A program made the position numbers and the translations under genes. From assembly GCF_900184685.1 (NCBI RefSeq), contig NZ_FXXL01000007.1, forward strand, positions 2,170,001-2,234,000: a DNA stretch of 64,000 nt, read 5' to 3'. Positions 52,982 to 61,078 of this stretch are shown one piece after another. How positions within the stretch are numbered: the first letter of the stretch is position 1; each line of letters opens with the position of its first letter. The notes beneath the pieces were generated by a model that had not been told where the DNA came from, did not search any database, and worked only from the letters and a program-made list of their open reading frames with translations. The stretch comes from Butyricimonas sp. Marseille-P3923 (GTDB taxonomy: Bacteria; Bacteroidota; Bacteroidia; Bacteroidales; Marinifilaceae).

Positions 52982-53305
52982 ATGAACACAATTTTTATGC
53001 TGACATTACAAGAGACAGCTACTCAGGGCGGTGGCGCAAGCATGCAATTCATTTTCCTTATTCTTATCGTGGTTGTTTTCTGGTTCTTCATGATCAGACC
53101 CCAGATGAAAAGACAAAAGGAATTGAAAAAATACCGGGATGAACTAAAGAAAGGCGACAAAATCATGACGACCGGGGGCATCTTCGGGAAAATCGTGGAG
53201 ATCAACGATTTCACTGTGATCATTGAGGTTGAAAGTCAAGCCAGATTAAAAGTAAGCAAGGAAGCTGTCGTGAAAGACATGACAGACGTTCCCGCGGCTA
53301 AATAG
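52982..53305 (+). CDS. yajC: Preprotein translocase auxiliary subunit YajC
   Basis: YajC associates with SecDF at the inner membrane. The 107-residue protein has one transmembrane helix (about 18-38, IFLILIVVVFWFFMIRPQMK) followed by the conserved cytosolic part: KRQKELKKYRDELKKGDKIM, TTGGIFGKIVEINDFTVIIE. The C-terminal extension (VKDMTDVPAAK) is short. It is followed by the 9-bp repeat array overlapping its stop codon. Confidence 0.95.
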   Translation: MNTIFMLTLQETATQGGGASMQFIFLILIVVVFWFFMIRPQMKRQKELKKYRDELKKGDKIMTTGGIFGKIVEINDFTVIIEVESQARLKVSKEAVVKDMTDVPAAK

Positions 53306-53375
53306 TTTATAAAGTTCATAAGGTTCATAAAGTCTCTAAAGTAACGAGATTATGAACTTTATGAACTTGTCAATT
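53305..53375. repeat. 9-bp-period array with hairpin, between yajC and ybbR-like genes
   Basis: Units of the form gttcataaa begin at 53305, 53314, 53323, 53332 and 53341, exactly 9 bp apart. The following GAGATTATGAACTTTATG is their approximate inverse, so the whole can fold into a long hairpin. A second array of the same kind is at 60121-60169. Confidence 0.75.
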
Positions 53376-53393
53376 TTATAAACGATATTCCAG

Positions 53394-54383
53394 ATGAGCG
53401 GCATCATAGACAAGATTGTCAATTTCTTTAAATCCCATCACGATCTGCATATAAAACGCAACGTGATCACTTATGGGGTTTGCCTTATTATTGCCACGGT
53501 TCTATGGTTTCTCAACACGCTGAATAAAGAGTACACCACGGAACTCACTTACCCGATAAGATACACGGATCTCCCCAAGGGTAAACTACTCGTTTCGGAG
53601 CCTCCCAAGAACATGACATTAGAAATCAGGGCGCACGGTTTCACGCTGTTGCGTTACAGCATCGGTACCTCTTTTTTACCCATCGCAATCAACGTGAGTT
53701 CGCTCCTTGAGCGCAAAGATATGCTGGAATACACGATCAGCACGGTTGATATTAAAGAGCGAATCAGCGCACAACTCAATTCCGATATCAAATTAATTAA
53801 TATAAAACCGGAAACCATCACGTTCCAGTTCTCGCAATTCGGAAGCAAGAAAGTCCCTGTCATCCCGCGAGTCGATTACACGCTCAAAAGACAGTACATG
53901 TTGAAAAACGACATTTCCGTGACACCCGATCACGTGGATATCAGCGGACCTGCCACGATTCTTGATACCTTGAAAGGAGTGTACACCACGCCATTAAAAC
54001 TAAAGGACTTATCCAAAGAGGTGACTAAAAGTGTTTCCTTCGAAGAAATTCCCGGAACACAAATCTCGGAGAGCGGCGCAAAAGTGAAAGTAGAAGTGGA
54101 GCGTTTCACTGAAGCCAAGAAAAAGGCAACGATAAAAGTGAAAAATTTACCGGATTCGCTATTGATTCGCCTGTTTCCCCAGAATATAGATTTCACGTTT
54201 GATATCGGGCTCAGCCGTTACGAATCAGTATCGGATACCAGTTTCTCGTTCTCGGTGGATTACGACCAGATTGCAAGCAACCCGGCAGCCCTTAAAATCA
54301 GCGTGGACAAGCAACCCGCGCATATCAAATCTCTCGTGCTCATGCCCGAATCGGTTGAATATTTAATCGAAAAGAAAAAATAA
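53394..54383 (+). CDS. YbbR/CdaR-like domain membrane protein
   Basis: This 329-residue protein has one N-terminal transmembrane helix (about 20-42, VITYGVCLIIATVLWFLNTL) and then YbbR-type beta domains outside the membrane (LTYPIRYTDLPKGKLLVSEP, KVPVIPRVDYTLKRQYML, SVTPDHVDISGPATILDTL). In Firmicutes the YbbR protein CdaR regulates the cyclic-di-AMP synthase CdaA; no cdaA is next to it here. The gene is 4 bp upstream of coaE. Confidence 0.85.
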   Translation: MSGIIDKIVNFFKSHHDLHIKRNVITYGVCLIIATVLWFLNTLNKEYTTELTYPIRYTDLPKGKLLVSEPPKNMTLEIRAHGFTLLRYSIGTSFLPIAINVSSLLERKDMLEYTISTVDIKERISAQLNSDIKLINIKPETITFQFSQFGSKKVPVIPRVDYTLKRQYMLKNDISVTPDHVDISGPATILDTLKGVYTTPLKLKDLSKEVTKSVSFEEIPGTQISESGAKVKVEVERFTEAKKKATIKVKNLPDSLLIRLFPQNIDFTFDIGLSRYESVSDTSFSFSVDYDQIASNPAALKISVDKQPAHIKSLVLMPESVEYLIEKKK

Positions 54384-54387
54384 AACC

Positions 54388-54984
54388 ATGCTTAAAATCG
54401 GATTGACAGGGGGTATCGGTAGCGGCAAATCCACTATCGCAAAGATAATCGAAATCTTGGGATATCCCGTGTACATCAGCGACCGGAGAGCCTCTTCGCT
54501 CATGAACCGGAATCAAGATATCCGGCAAGCCTTGATACAACGTTTCGGGGAGAATATCTATTTGCCCGAGGGCGGATTGAATAAACAACAACTTGCTTCT
54601 ATCATCTTCAACGACAAGCGTGCCATCACGGAAGTGAACCGCGTTGTTCATCCGGTTGTAACCCAAGATTTCCGCGACTGGTGCTCGGTACAAAAGAGCA
54701 AACTGGTATTTTTCGAATCGGCAATCCTCTTCGAATCCAAGCTTGAATCTCTTTTCGATTACATTATTTTGATCTCAACGGATATGGAAACCCGCATCCG
54801 GCGAGTTGTCGCAAGGGACTCTACCAGCCGGGAGAAAGTGATGGAACGTATCAACAACCAAATGCCCGACAGCGAGAAATTGCCAAAATCGGATTTTGTC
54901 ATTTACAACAATGACGACGATCGGATCGTAAAACAAATACACGATATCATTCAACAACTAAACAACCCGAATAAAAAACAATAA
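54388..54984 (+). CDS. coaE: Dephospho-CoA kinase
   Basis: CoaE phosphorylates dephospho-CoA at the 3'-hydroxyl in the last step of CoA synthesis. The 198-residue P-loop kinase shows MLKIGLTGGIGSGKST, YISDRRASSLM (the DxxA/D position), INRVVHP-like NRVVHPVVTQDF, FFESAILFESK and RRVVARDSTSREKVMERINN with the lid. Usual length. It lies in the DUF1573-yajC-ybbR-coaE run. Confidence 0.96.
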   Translation: MLKIGLTGGIGSGKSTIAKIIEILGYPVYISDRRASSLMNRNQDIRQALIQRFGENIYLPEGGLNKQQLASIIFNDKRAITEVNRVVHPVVTQDFRDWCSVQKSKLVFFESAILFESKLESLFDYIILISTDMETRIRRVVARDSTSREKVMERINNQMPDSEKLPKSDFVIYNNDDDRIVKQIHDIIQQLNNPNKKQ

Positions 54985-54990
54985 TATATT

Positions 54991-55725
54991 ATGGCAAAAT
55001 ACGGAAAATGGATAGGAGCGGGATTAGGATTCGCAATGGGAGGCCCCATAGGAGCGTTGTTCGGTTTCTTCATTGGATCGACATTTGATACCGCAACCGT
55101 GATCACGAATCAACAGCAATCACAAAACCCCGCGTCCGGTCCGACGGGCAGAGGTGATTTTCTTTTCAGCCTCGTCGTGCTGGCAACAGGCCTCATGAAA
55201 GCGGACGGGAAAGTGACAAAAGGCGAACTGGAATACGTCAAACGATTCTTCCGTGATAACTTCGGCGCGGAAGGCGAACGGGAAGCCGTGTCAATCATCA
55301 AGGATTTATTAAACAAGGAGATCGCTGTAGATCAAGTCGCCATGCAAATACGCGCGAACATGAATATCTACTCGCGTACACAATTACTGTATTTCCTGTT
55401 CGGGCTGGCAAAAGCAGACGGTAATGTATGCAACCGCGAAATAGCCTTACTGGATAGGATATCCGATCTTCTGGGCATAGACACGACCACGTATCAGTCT
55501 ATCAAAGCCATGTATTACGATGATTCGGATTCGGCTTATCAAGTGCTGGGCATAACACCTTCCGCCACGGATGAAGAGGTGAAAAAAGCCTATCGGCAAA
55601 TGGCAAGAGAGAACCACCCGGATAAAGTCGGGTACATGGGAGAAGACATCCGCAAAGCAGCCGAGAAAAAATTTATGGCCATCAACGAGGCATACGAGAA
55701 AATCAAGAAACAACGGGGAATGTAA
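54991..55725 (+). CDS. TerB-DnaJ (DjlA-like) co-chaperone
   Basis: This 244-residue protein has a glycine-rich N-terminus that may be membrane-associated (WIGAGLGFAMGGPIGALFGF), a TerB-like helical domain (about 50-165; LMKADGKVTKGELEYVKRFF, LFGLAKADGNVCNREIALLD) and a C-terminal J domain (about 180-244) with the HPD motif (ARENHPDKVG) that stimulates Hsp70. This is the DjlA layout. It is 6 bp after coaE. Confidence 0.9.
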   Translation: MAKYGKWIGAGLGFAMGGPIGALFGFFIGSTFDTATVITNQQQSQNPASGPTGRGDFLFSLVVLATGLMKADGKVTKGELEYVKRFFRDNFGAEGEREAVSIIKDLLNKEIAVDQVAMQIRANMNIYSRTQLLYFLFGLAKADGNVCNREIALLDRISDLLGIDTTTYQSIKAMYYDDSDSAYQVLGITPSATDEEVKKAYRQMARENHPDKVGYMGEDIRKAAEKKFMAINEAYEKIKKQRGM

Positions 55726-55738
55726 AACAATTGAAAAT

Positions 55739-55778
55739 GGAGAATTGAAAGTTGAAAATGAATTTTATTCAATTCTCC
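55739..55778. terminator. Heptad-type hairpin between convergent genes
   Basis: A perfect 11 bp stem (GGAGAATTGAA 55739-55749 with TTCAATTCTCC 55768-55778) lies between the convergent DjlA-like and radical SAM genes and overlaps the last codons of the latter. Its flanks follow the 7-bp ttgaaaa rhythm seen elsewhere. It could end transcription in both directions, though no clean T-run is present. Confidence 0.5.
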
Positions 55779-56835
55779 TGTAATGGCACACGAGAAGCCT
55801 GCCTGCCTCGTCGTGCAGGTGCATCCCGTTTCCCTCGCAATAGCGGAACATGGAACAATCGGCACATTCTCCTTGACGAGCCCATTCCCTGTCACGGAAA
55901 GGAACAAAGCGTTCATTCCATACTTGCATGAAATCATCTCGATAAATATTACCTTGATTATAATTTGCCCGGATGCTGGGACATCCGGAAATAGAACCGT
56001 CCACTCGGACAGAAGCAACGGAGATACCCGCGTTGCAATGATAGAAATAGTCGCGGGCTTTCATTTCATATCTTCCCAGAAAACCTTCACAAGCGAAATT
56101 CAGTTGTATTTTGCCTTCTTGACGGGTAGATACAATAAAATCCAGCAACCCGGTAAATTGCTTGTCGGATAATTGTAATTCAGGAACTTCTGCGGCTCGT
56201 CCAACCGGAAATATCGTGAATATACGCCAACGCCTCACCCCTATCCCGATAAGAAAATCACGAAAAGCAGGCAACTGCTCTATATTATTTTGATTCACGC
56301 AAGTCACGACATCCCAAATAATCTCCTCCTCCCCGGTAAGCATCCGAATCGCCTCGGTCGCCCGTTGAAAACTTAGCGGGTGACAACGGAGCCAGTTGTG
56401 AGCATCTTCAAATCCATCAAGACTGACGGTGATTGAATGCATTCCGGCTTGCAATAAAGAATCCAGACGCTGACGGGAAAGATGCAAACCATTCGTCACA
56501 ATTCCCCAAGGATACTCCCGCCGATACAATTCACGTCCGCAAATCTCCAGATCTTTTCGCATCAAAGGTTCCCCGCCCGTGAATATAATAAACACACGGT
56601 GCGTATCCACGTGTGGAGTAATAGAATCTATCACCCGTAAAAAATCTTCTTTCGGCATATCCGCCTGTTCGACGCATGCACGGCAATCACTCCCGCAATG
56701 CCGACAGGCAACATTACAACGCAACGTACATTCCCAAAATAAAGTACGCAGCTCGTGCGATTCCTTCTGCTGTTGCCGCTTAGCCCTAAAAGCCTCTAAT
56801 CCTAAACGTTGCCGTAAACCCGGTTTATTACTCAT
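55765..56835 (-). CDS. Radical SAM/SPASM enzyme of the rSAM/lipoprotein system (TIGR04133-like)
   Basis: This 356-residue radical SAM protein has the cluster motif CNVACRHC (Cys40, Cys44, Cys47), the SAM-binding FTGGEPLMRKDLE, TVSLDGFEDAHNWLR and a C-terminal SPASM region with several cysteines (HCNAGISVASVRVDGSISGC, CADCSMFRYCEG). SPASM enzymes often modify peptides or proteins. The family TIGR04133 is named for pairing with a putative lipoprotein (TIGR04134), and two such lipoproteins are encoded directly upstream; the first overlaps this gene by 8 bp. The lipoproteins are therefore the likely substrates or partners, but the chemistry is unknown. Confidence 0.88.
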   Translation of the reverse strand: MSNKPGLRQRLGLEAFRAKRQQQKESHELRTLFWECTLRCNVACRHCGSDCRACVEQADMPKEDFLRVIDSITPHVDTHRVFIIFTGGEPLMRKDLEICGRELYRREYPWGIVTNGLHLSRQRLDSLLQAGMHSITVSLDGFEDAHNWLRCHPLSFQRATEAIRMLTGEEEIIWDVVTCVNQNNIEQLPAFRDFLIGIGVRRWRIFTIFPVGRAAEVPELQLSDKQFTGLLDFIVSTRQEGKIQLNFACEGFLGRYEMKARDYFYHCNAGISVASVRVDGSISGCPSIRANYNQGNIYRDDFMQVWNERFVPFRDREWARQGECADCSMFRYCEGNGMHLHDEAGRLLVCHYRRIE

Positions 56836-57364
56836 CTGCCTTCTCTTTCAAGGTTACGGTAATCTCTTTCACTACATTTCCCCGGTTCCACTCGTTATCA
56901 TTCTTATCCCGCTGTAACTCGTCACGTGTAAAAGTTACTTTTAACGTATCCGGCTCGCAGGCAGGCACTCCCGCCAGCGGGTTCACATCGTAAAATTGTA
57001 ATTCATACCGCACTGTATCCGTCGGGAAATCATAAAACCTACGCCCGAAACGCCCTTCCTCGTCGGTATACAAGGTATCACGTCTTTCTTCCGTGATTAT
57101 CGGGTAGTCCGGGATAAAACTCTCCGTGGCAACCTGATAGAATTCCACCTTAGGAATAACAACCCGGACACCCGGCAATGCATGCCCGGCAGAATTCTGT
57201 ACTTTACCTTTAATAGAGAAGGAAGCTGTCGGGGTTCCATACATAAGAGGTATATCCTCCGGTGAATCGGCAGAACCTCCACAACCGGAAAATCCTAATA
57301 CTGCCAATAAAGAAGAGAGCAGCCCACTCCAACTTTTATCTAAATAACTTTTTAAGCGTTTCAT
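56828..57364 (-). CDS. rSAM-associated putative lipoprotein A
   Basis: From the ATG at 57364 this is a 178-residue lipoprotein; the longer frame to 57388 would overlap the previous stop. The N-terminus MKRLKSYLDKSWSGLLSSLL ends in a lipobox GFSGC (Cys28). After it come LMYGTPTASF and IKGKVQNSAG (a carboxypeptidase-regulatory-like beta domain), DTLYTDEEGRFG, LQFYDVNP, ACEPDTLKVTFTRDEL and the end EKADE. It is a paralogue of lipoprotein B (57385-57888), with Cys28 and the MYGxPxAxF motif in the same positions. Its 3' end overlaps the radical SAM gene, suggesting coupled translation. Confidence 0.85.
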   Translation of the reverse strand: MKRLKSYLDKSWSGLLSSLLAVLGFSGCGGSADSPEDIPLMYGTPTASFSIKGKVQNSAGHALPGVRVVIPKVEFYQVATESFIPDYPIITEERRDTLYTDEEGRFGRRFYDFPTDTVRYELQFYDVNPLAGVPACEPDTLKVTFTRDELQRDKNDNEWNRGNVVKEITVTLKEKADE

Positions 57365-57384
57365 TTTCCTTACTTTTAATATTA

Positions 57385-57888
57385 TCATTCATCCCGTTTT
57401 TCTTCCAGCACAACGGTTATATTTTTATCGGCACGTCCGAAATACCATGAATTGTCATCATCTTCACCCTTTATCAGTTCATCCCGAGAGAAACTAACCT
57501 TTAAAGTATCTGCTTGACACGCATCACAACCTTCCCGCGGGTATATATCGTAAAATCGTAATTCAAAATCCTTCCCTCCCGGGTAATCTACACGTTCCCA
57601 AAAAAATTGTCCTCTTTGGTCTGTATATAACGTATCGCCATACTCCTTTTTCACGGGCACACCTTCCACTGTATCACGAACCTCATACAAAGGTATAACA
57701 ATTTGAACTCTAGGCAAGCCCTGTTTAGCACTATTTTCAACTTTTCCCTTAATAACAAAAGTGGCATGAGGAGAACCATACATAGATGCTTCATATTCTT
57801 CTTCACAAGCCGTAAATCCAAATACAACCCACAAAGAGGAAAGCAACCATTTCCAAGCACCTGTCATATAACTTTTTAATCGTTTCAT
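57385..57888 (-). CDS. rSAM-associated putative lipoprotein B
   Basis: This 167-residue lipoprotein (lipobox FTAC, Cys28) shares with lipoprotein A the start MKRLKSY, the tryptophan-rich signal (WKWLLSSLW), SMYGSPHATF, IKGKVENSAK, DTLYTDQRGQFF, LRFYDIYP, ACQADTLKVSFSRDEL and the ending EKRDE. The middle of the domain differs. The strict conservation of the signal region, more than export needs, hints that it is recognised by something specific. It lies 20 bp before lipoprotein A and 10 bp after the barrel gene. Confidence 0.85.
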   Translation of the reverse strand: MKRLKSYMTGAWKWLLSSLWVVFGFTACEEEYEASMYGSPHATFVIKGKVENSAKQGLPRVQIVIPLYEVRDTVEGVPVKKEYGDTLYTDQRGQFFWERVDYPGGKDFELRFYDIYPREGCDACQADTLKVSFSRDELIKGEDDDNSWYFGRADKNITVVLEEKRDE

Positions 57889-57898
57889 ATTCTCGTGT

Positions 57899-59032
57899 TT
57901 AAAAGTTTAACCGCAACCCCAGTTGTCCCGTAAAATTGAATGCATTCTCGGAACGAACGGTTTCAATTGTTCCCCTGTAATTAAAATAATAACACATTCC
58001 ACCCTCTGCGTAGATCGAAACAAAACGGATCAGCGGATAAGCAATTCCCACGCGTGTATATGTTGTCCACAATATTCCCGGCACACGTATATCTTCATGT
58101 CCATACGAGTTTTTAAGTCGCCCTGCGACATTTACCTCTGCCAATACTCCGGCATTGAAATAACAATATGGACGTAACCAATTCGTGAGTCTATAATTTA
58201 CCGAAACAGGTATCCCGATAAAATGCAGCGATTGTTTTTGAACAACCCGACTACTTGATTCATGTTTCCATTTTGAACGTAAATACGTGTATGTCAATCC
58301 AGTTTGAAAACTCCAACGTTCATTTAACGGATAAGACACAGAAAGACCTATGGATACAGGCATTAAATGTTTTACCCGAGTCGACTTTTCCGGTTCATAG
58401 CGGGGTGTTGATGTTGCCCTAGACAATGGCTGTCTATCGTTATCTTCTGGATCCGTATTGTTTCCCAAATCTTGCGACGGAGCTATATTATCTACATTAT
58501 TCAAAGAAACGCCTGCCAATCCTAAATTGCCGCTTCCCACTCCAATTCGCCATTTACGTGCCTTCTTCTTTATCGAAGGAGTAACATCACAATCGGCTAA
58601 TATCATCGCGGATTCTCCCTCGTGTTGCAAAGCCACCAAGTTTCTATTTATCCGACTACATGCTTGTACAAATTCCCGCGATACACTTTCCTTGCAAGAC
58701 ACCGGCTTCAATTCCCCTATTCCAGCAGCCTCCGCGACTAATACAATCTTCTTCTCGCTCGTGATTAATGGTACGGGACTCATTTTCTCGTTTTGTAACA
58801 CGGTAACGGGAGAAAAATTATCTTCACCCTCGTGCCACAAATATAAAATGCTCCCGCTAACCACAAGCAATAAAACCGCCGCCACGGCAACCACCCGGTA
58901 CACCCGCTTATGGACAAAACGACGACGTGGAAGACGGGCGGCAATCCCTTCCCAAGCGGCTTCCGTCGGGTTATACTTCAAATCGTATAACCGCTCCCGG
59001 AAAATATCGTCAAATCGCTCTCTTTTATCCAT
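57899..59032 (-). CDS. Membrane-anchored outer-membrane beta-barrel-like protein linked to an ECF sigma factor
   Basis: From the ATG at 59032 (MDKRERFDDIFRERL) this protein has 377 residues; the longer frame overlaps the sigma gene. A cytoplasmic N-terminal stretch (DDIFRERLYDLKYNPTEAAW) precedes one transmembrane helix (about 46-68, VVAVAAVLLLVVSGSILYLW). A low-complexity linker follows, and the last 150 residues look like a small beta-barrel (MPVSIGLSVSYPLNERWSFQ, TGLTYTYLRSKW, FTGQLGLRLNF). The N-terminal part resembles cytoplasmic tails that hold ECF sigma factors, and the sigma gene is 2 bp upstream, so it may be an unusual anti-sigma/sensor. Barrel topology is inferred. Confidence 0.75.
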   Translation of the reverse strand: MDKRERFDDIFRERLYDLKYNPTEAAWEGIAARLPRRRFVHKRVYRVVAVAAVLLLVVSGSILYLWHEGEDNFSPVTVLQNEKMSPVPLITSEKKIVLVAEAAGIGELKPVSCKESVSREFVQACSRINRNLVALQHEGESAMILADCDVTPSIKKKARKWRIGVGSGNLGLAGVSLNNVDNIAPSQDLGNNTDPEDNDRQPLSRATSTPRYEPEKSTRVKHLMPVSIGLSVSYPLNERWSFQTGLTYTYLRSKWKHESSSRVVQKQSLHFIGIPVSVNYRLTNWLRPYCYFNAGVLAEVNVAGRLKNSYGHEDIRVPGILWTTYTRVGIAYPLIRFVSIYAEGGMCYYFNYRGTIETVRSENAFNFTGQLGLRLNF

Positions 59033-59034
59033 AA

Positions 59035-59556
59035 TCAATACATCTTTCTGATCATTTCCTGTAAACACTGTCGGGCTCTGGCATATTGTGACCGGGAAGT
59101 ACCTTCCGTGATATGAAGCATCTCCCCGATTTCCTTATGCGAGAATCCTTCGATTGCAAATAAATTAAACACCGTACGATAGCCCTCGGGCAATAACCGG
59201 ATCATTTGCAACATCTCCATTTCCGTCAACGTCTCTAATACCGAAGGTATCGTATCCTCCACATCAATCTCCCCTTCTACTACTCTGGAAAAAATCCTCT
59301 CCTTACGAATCCTCTCCAATGCGCAATTGATAAATATTTTCCGCATCCACCCCTCGAAACTACCAACCGCCATATATTCATTCAATCGCGTGAAAACCTT
59401 CACGAAGCCATCCTGCAATAAATCTCCTGCCGCATCCCGATTCCCGGCATAACGGATACACACGCCCATCATTCTGGGAGCGAAATATTCATACAGAGAC
59501 TTTTGTGCTTTCGGATTACCTTTCCGGCATTCCTCTATCACCCACGCTTCGTCCAT
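59035..59556 (-). CDS. ECF-type RNA polymerase sigma factor
   Basis: This 173-residue sigma factor contains region 2 (LYEYFAPRMMGVCIRYAGNR, DAAGDLLQDGFVKVFTRL, GSFEGWMRKIFINCALERIR) and region 4 (LPEGYRTVFNLFAIEGFSHK, EIGEMLHITEGTSRSQYARA). It starts a compact minus-strand operon with the membrane-anchored barrel protein, two lipoproteins and the radical SAM enzyme. Unlike the other two sigma genes here it has no FecR or SusC partner. Confidence 0.94.
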   Translation of the reverse strand: MDEAWVIEECRKGNPKAQKSLYEYFAPRMMGVCIRYAGNRDAAGDLLQDGFVKVFTRLNEYMAVGSFEGWMRKIFINCALERIRKERIFSRVVEGEIDVEDTIPSVLETLTEMEMLQMIRLLPEGYRTVFNLFAIEGFSHKEIGEMLHITEGTSRSQYARARQCLQEMIRKMY

Positions 59557-59669
59557 TAGTCACGTTTATTATCCTTTTTCACAAGCAAGATGCACTTTTT
59601 TATCCAAACGTTGCACGAGAGTGCGAAAAAATAAACAATTCATTGTTTTTAGTTTTAAACATTGATTCG

Positions 59670-59677
59670 TATTTTTG
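59670..59677 (+). promoter_or_regulatory. Candidate -7 box (TATTTTTG) upstream of the DUF5606 gene
   Basis: TATTTTTG matches TAnnTTTG and lies 30 bp before the ATG at 59708. The -33 region is A+T-rich without a clear TTG at the right distance. Confidence 0.5.
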
Positions 59678-59707
59678 TCCCTCATTTAAACACAAAAAGA
59701 AAGCAAT

Positions 59708-60121
59708 ATGTTGAAAGAAATTTTATCCATCTCAGGAAAACCGGGATTATACAAATTAATTAGCAATACATCGAATGCTTTAATCGTAGAATCATTACTT
59801 GACGGAAAACGCTTTCCTGCTTATTCTAACGCGAAAATTATTTCTCTTGAAGATATTTCCATATACACGGAAGATGAAGACATGCCTTTAAAAGAAGTAT
59901 TCAAACGAATCTACAAAAAAGAAGAAGGCAAGCCGACAATCAATCACAAGGAAGCCTCCAATGTTATCACGAATTACATTGAATCCGTCGTTCCGGAATA
60001 TGATGCAGACCGGGTTTACGTGTCAGACATGCGCAAAATGATTCAATGGTACAACTTACTATTGGATAAAAACATGCTAAACCTCGAAGAAGAAGAGGAG
60101 AAGAAAGAAGAAGAAAAATAG
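59708..60121 (+). CDS. DUF5606-family protein
   Basis: This 137-residue cytoplasmic protein matches a small family found in Bacteroidota: MLKEILSISGKPGLYKLISN, LIVESLLDGKRFPAYSNAKI, LEDISIYTEDEDMPLKEVFK, then a helical part (YNLLLDKNMLNL) and a highly acidic tail rich in Glu and Lys. No function is known. It is followed by a perfect palindrome (60127-60169) and trmN6. Confidence 0.8.
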   Translation: MLKEILSISGKPGLYKLISNTSNALIVESLLDGKRFPAYSNAKIISLEDISIYTEDEDMPLKEVFKRIYKKEEGKPTINHKEASNVITNYIESVVPEYDADRVYVSDMRKMIQWYNLLLDKNMLNLEEEEEKKEEEK

Positions 60122-60169
60122 TTTATAAAGTTTATAAGGTTCATAAAGTTTATGAACCTTATAAACTTT
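60121..60169 (+). repeat. 9-bp-period array forming a perfect 21-bp inverted repeat
   Basis: Units gtttataaa, gtttataag, gttcataaa and gtttatgaa start at 60121, 60130, 60139 and 60148. The segments 60127-60147 and 60149-60169 are perfect inverted repeats of 21 bp with a single base between them. It lies directly after the DUF5606 stop and 23 bp before trmN6, and could be a terminator-like or mRNA-protecting hairpin. Confidence 0.85.
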
Positions 60170-60192
60170 AAGCCTTGCAAAGGCAACTAATT

Positions 60193-60900
60193 ATGGCAAA
60201 CGATTACTTCCAATTTAAACAGTTCACGATCCGTCAAGACAGATGCGCGATGAAAGTCGGCACAGACGGTGTTCTTTTAGGAGCGTGGGCAGACTTAACC
60301 GACACACACCGTTTGCTGGACATCGGGACCGGGACAGGACTTATAGCTATCATGGCAGCTCAACGAAACCCGGAATTACAAATAGACGCCATAGAAATCA
60401 ATCCTGCCGCCTGCAAGCAAGCAAAAGAAAACGTGCAAGATTGCCCGTGGAAAGAGAAAATTCAAGTTTTCCAAGGACGGGTACAAGATTTCAAACAGGA
60501 TTACCTGTATGATATCATCACGTGCAACCCGCCATTCTTTATCAACTCCACCCAAAGCCCGGAACGAAGTAAAACAATGGCACGCCATTGCTCGACCCTC
60601 TCGCACGAGGACATATTAAATGTTTCCGAAAAACTACTATCCCCGGAAGGAAAAATTTGTATCATCTTACCGATTCCCGAAGCGGAGCATTTTATAACAC
60701 TAGCGCAATCGCACAAATGGTTTATTAACAAATTTACAACAATTTGCCCAACCCCGAACAAGCCCCCGAAGCGTAAGCTCATGGAAATTTCCAAGCGACA
60801 AAAAGATATTGTAAATGAAACAATTACACTAGAAACTGAACGTCACGTTTATCACGAGAGTTACGCTCGATTAACAAAAGATTTCTATTTGAAACTCTAA
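60193..60900 (+). CDS. trmN6: tRNA1(Val) (adenine(37)-N6)-methyltransferase
   Basis: This 235-residue class I SAM-dependent methyltransferase has FKQFTIRQDRCAMKVGTDGV, the SAM-binding LLDIGTGTGLIAIMAAQRNP and the adenine-N6 motif NPPF (TCNPPFFINSTQSPERSKTM), the pattern of YfiC/TrmN6, which methylates A37 of tRNA1(Val). The ATG at 60193 (MANDYFQF) is preferred over an upstream TTG at 60175. Usual length. Confidence 0.93.
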   Translation: MANDYFQFKQFTIRQDRCAMKVGTDGVLLGAWADLTDTHRLLDIGTGTGLIAIMAAQRNPELQIDAIEINPAACKQAKENVQDCPWKEKIQVFQGRVQDFKQDYLYDIITCNPPFFINSTQSPERSKTMARHCSTLSHEDILNVSEKLLSPEGKICIILPIPEAEHFITLAQSHKWFINKFTTICPTPNKPPKRKLMEISKRQKDIVNETITLETERHVYHESYARLTKDFYLKL

Positions 60901-60997
60901 ATTTGATCGTGTTTTTATTGCATTTCGTTTATCAGATTTAAATCTATATACACAAAAGATTAACGAACTATTAACTATTAAATCATAGAATACCCCC

Positions 60998-61005
60998 TAT
61001 CTTTG
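60998..61005 (+). promoter_or_regulatory. -7 box (TATCTTTG) of a short transcription unit before the ROK kinase
   Basis: A perfect TATCTTTG box. The nearest intrinsic terminator is only about 75 bp downstream (61079-61113), before any gene, so the box appears to drive either a small RNA of about 100 nt or an attenuated leader for the kinase gene. Confidence 0.6.
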
Positions 61006-61078
61006 TAATGTAGAAAACAGATAGAAGACACAGTTTTTTTTCATAAGTTTGTATGTTTAGGTTAGTAGTTAGTAATTA

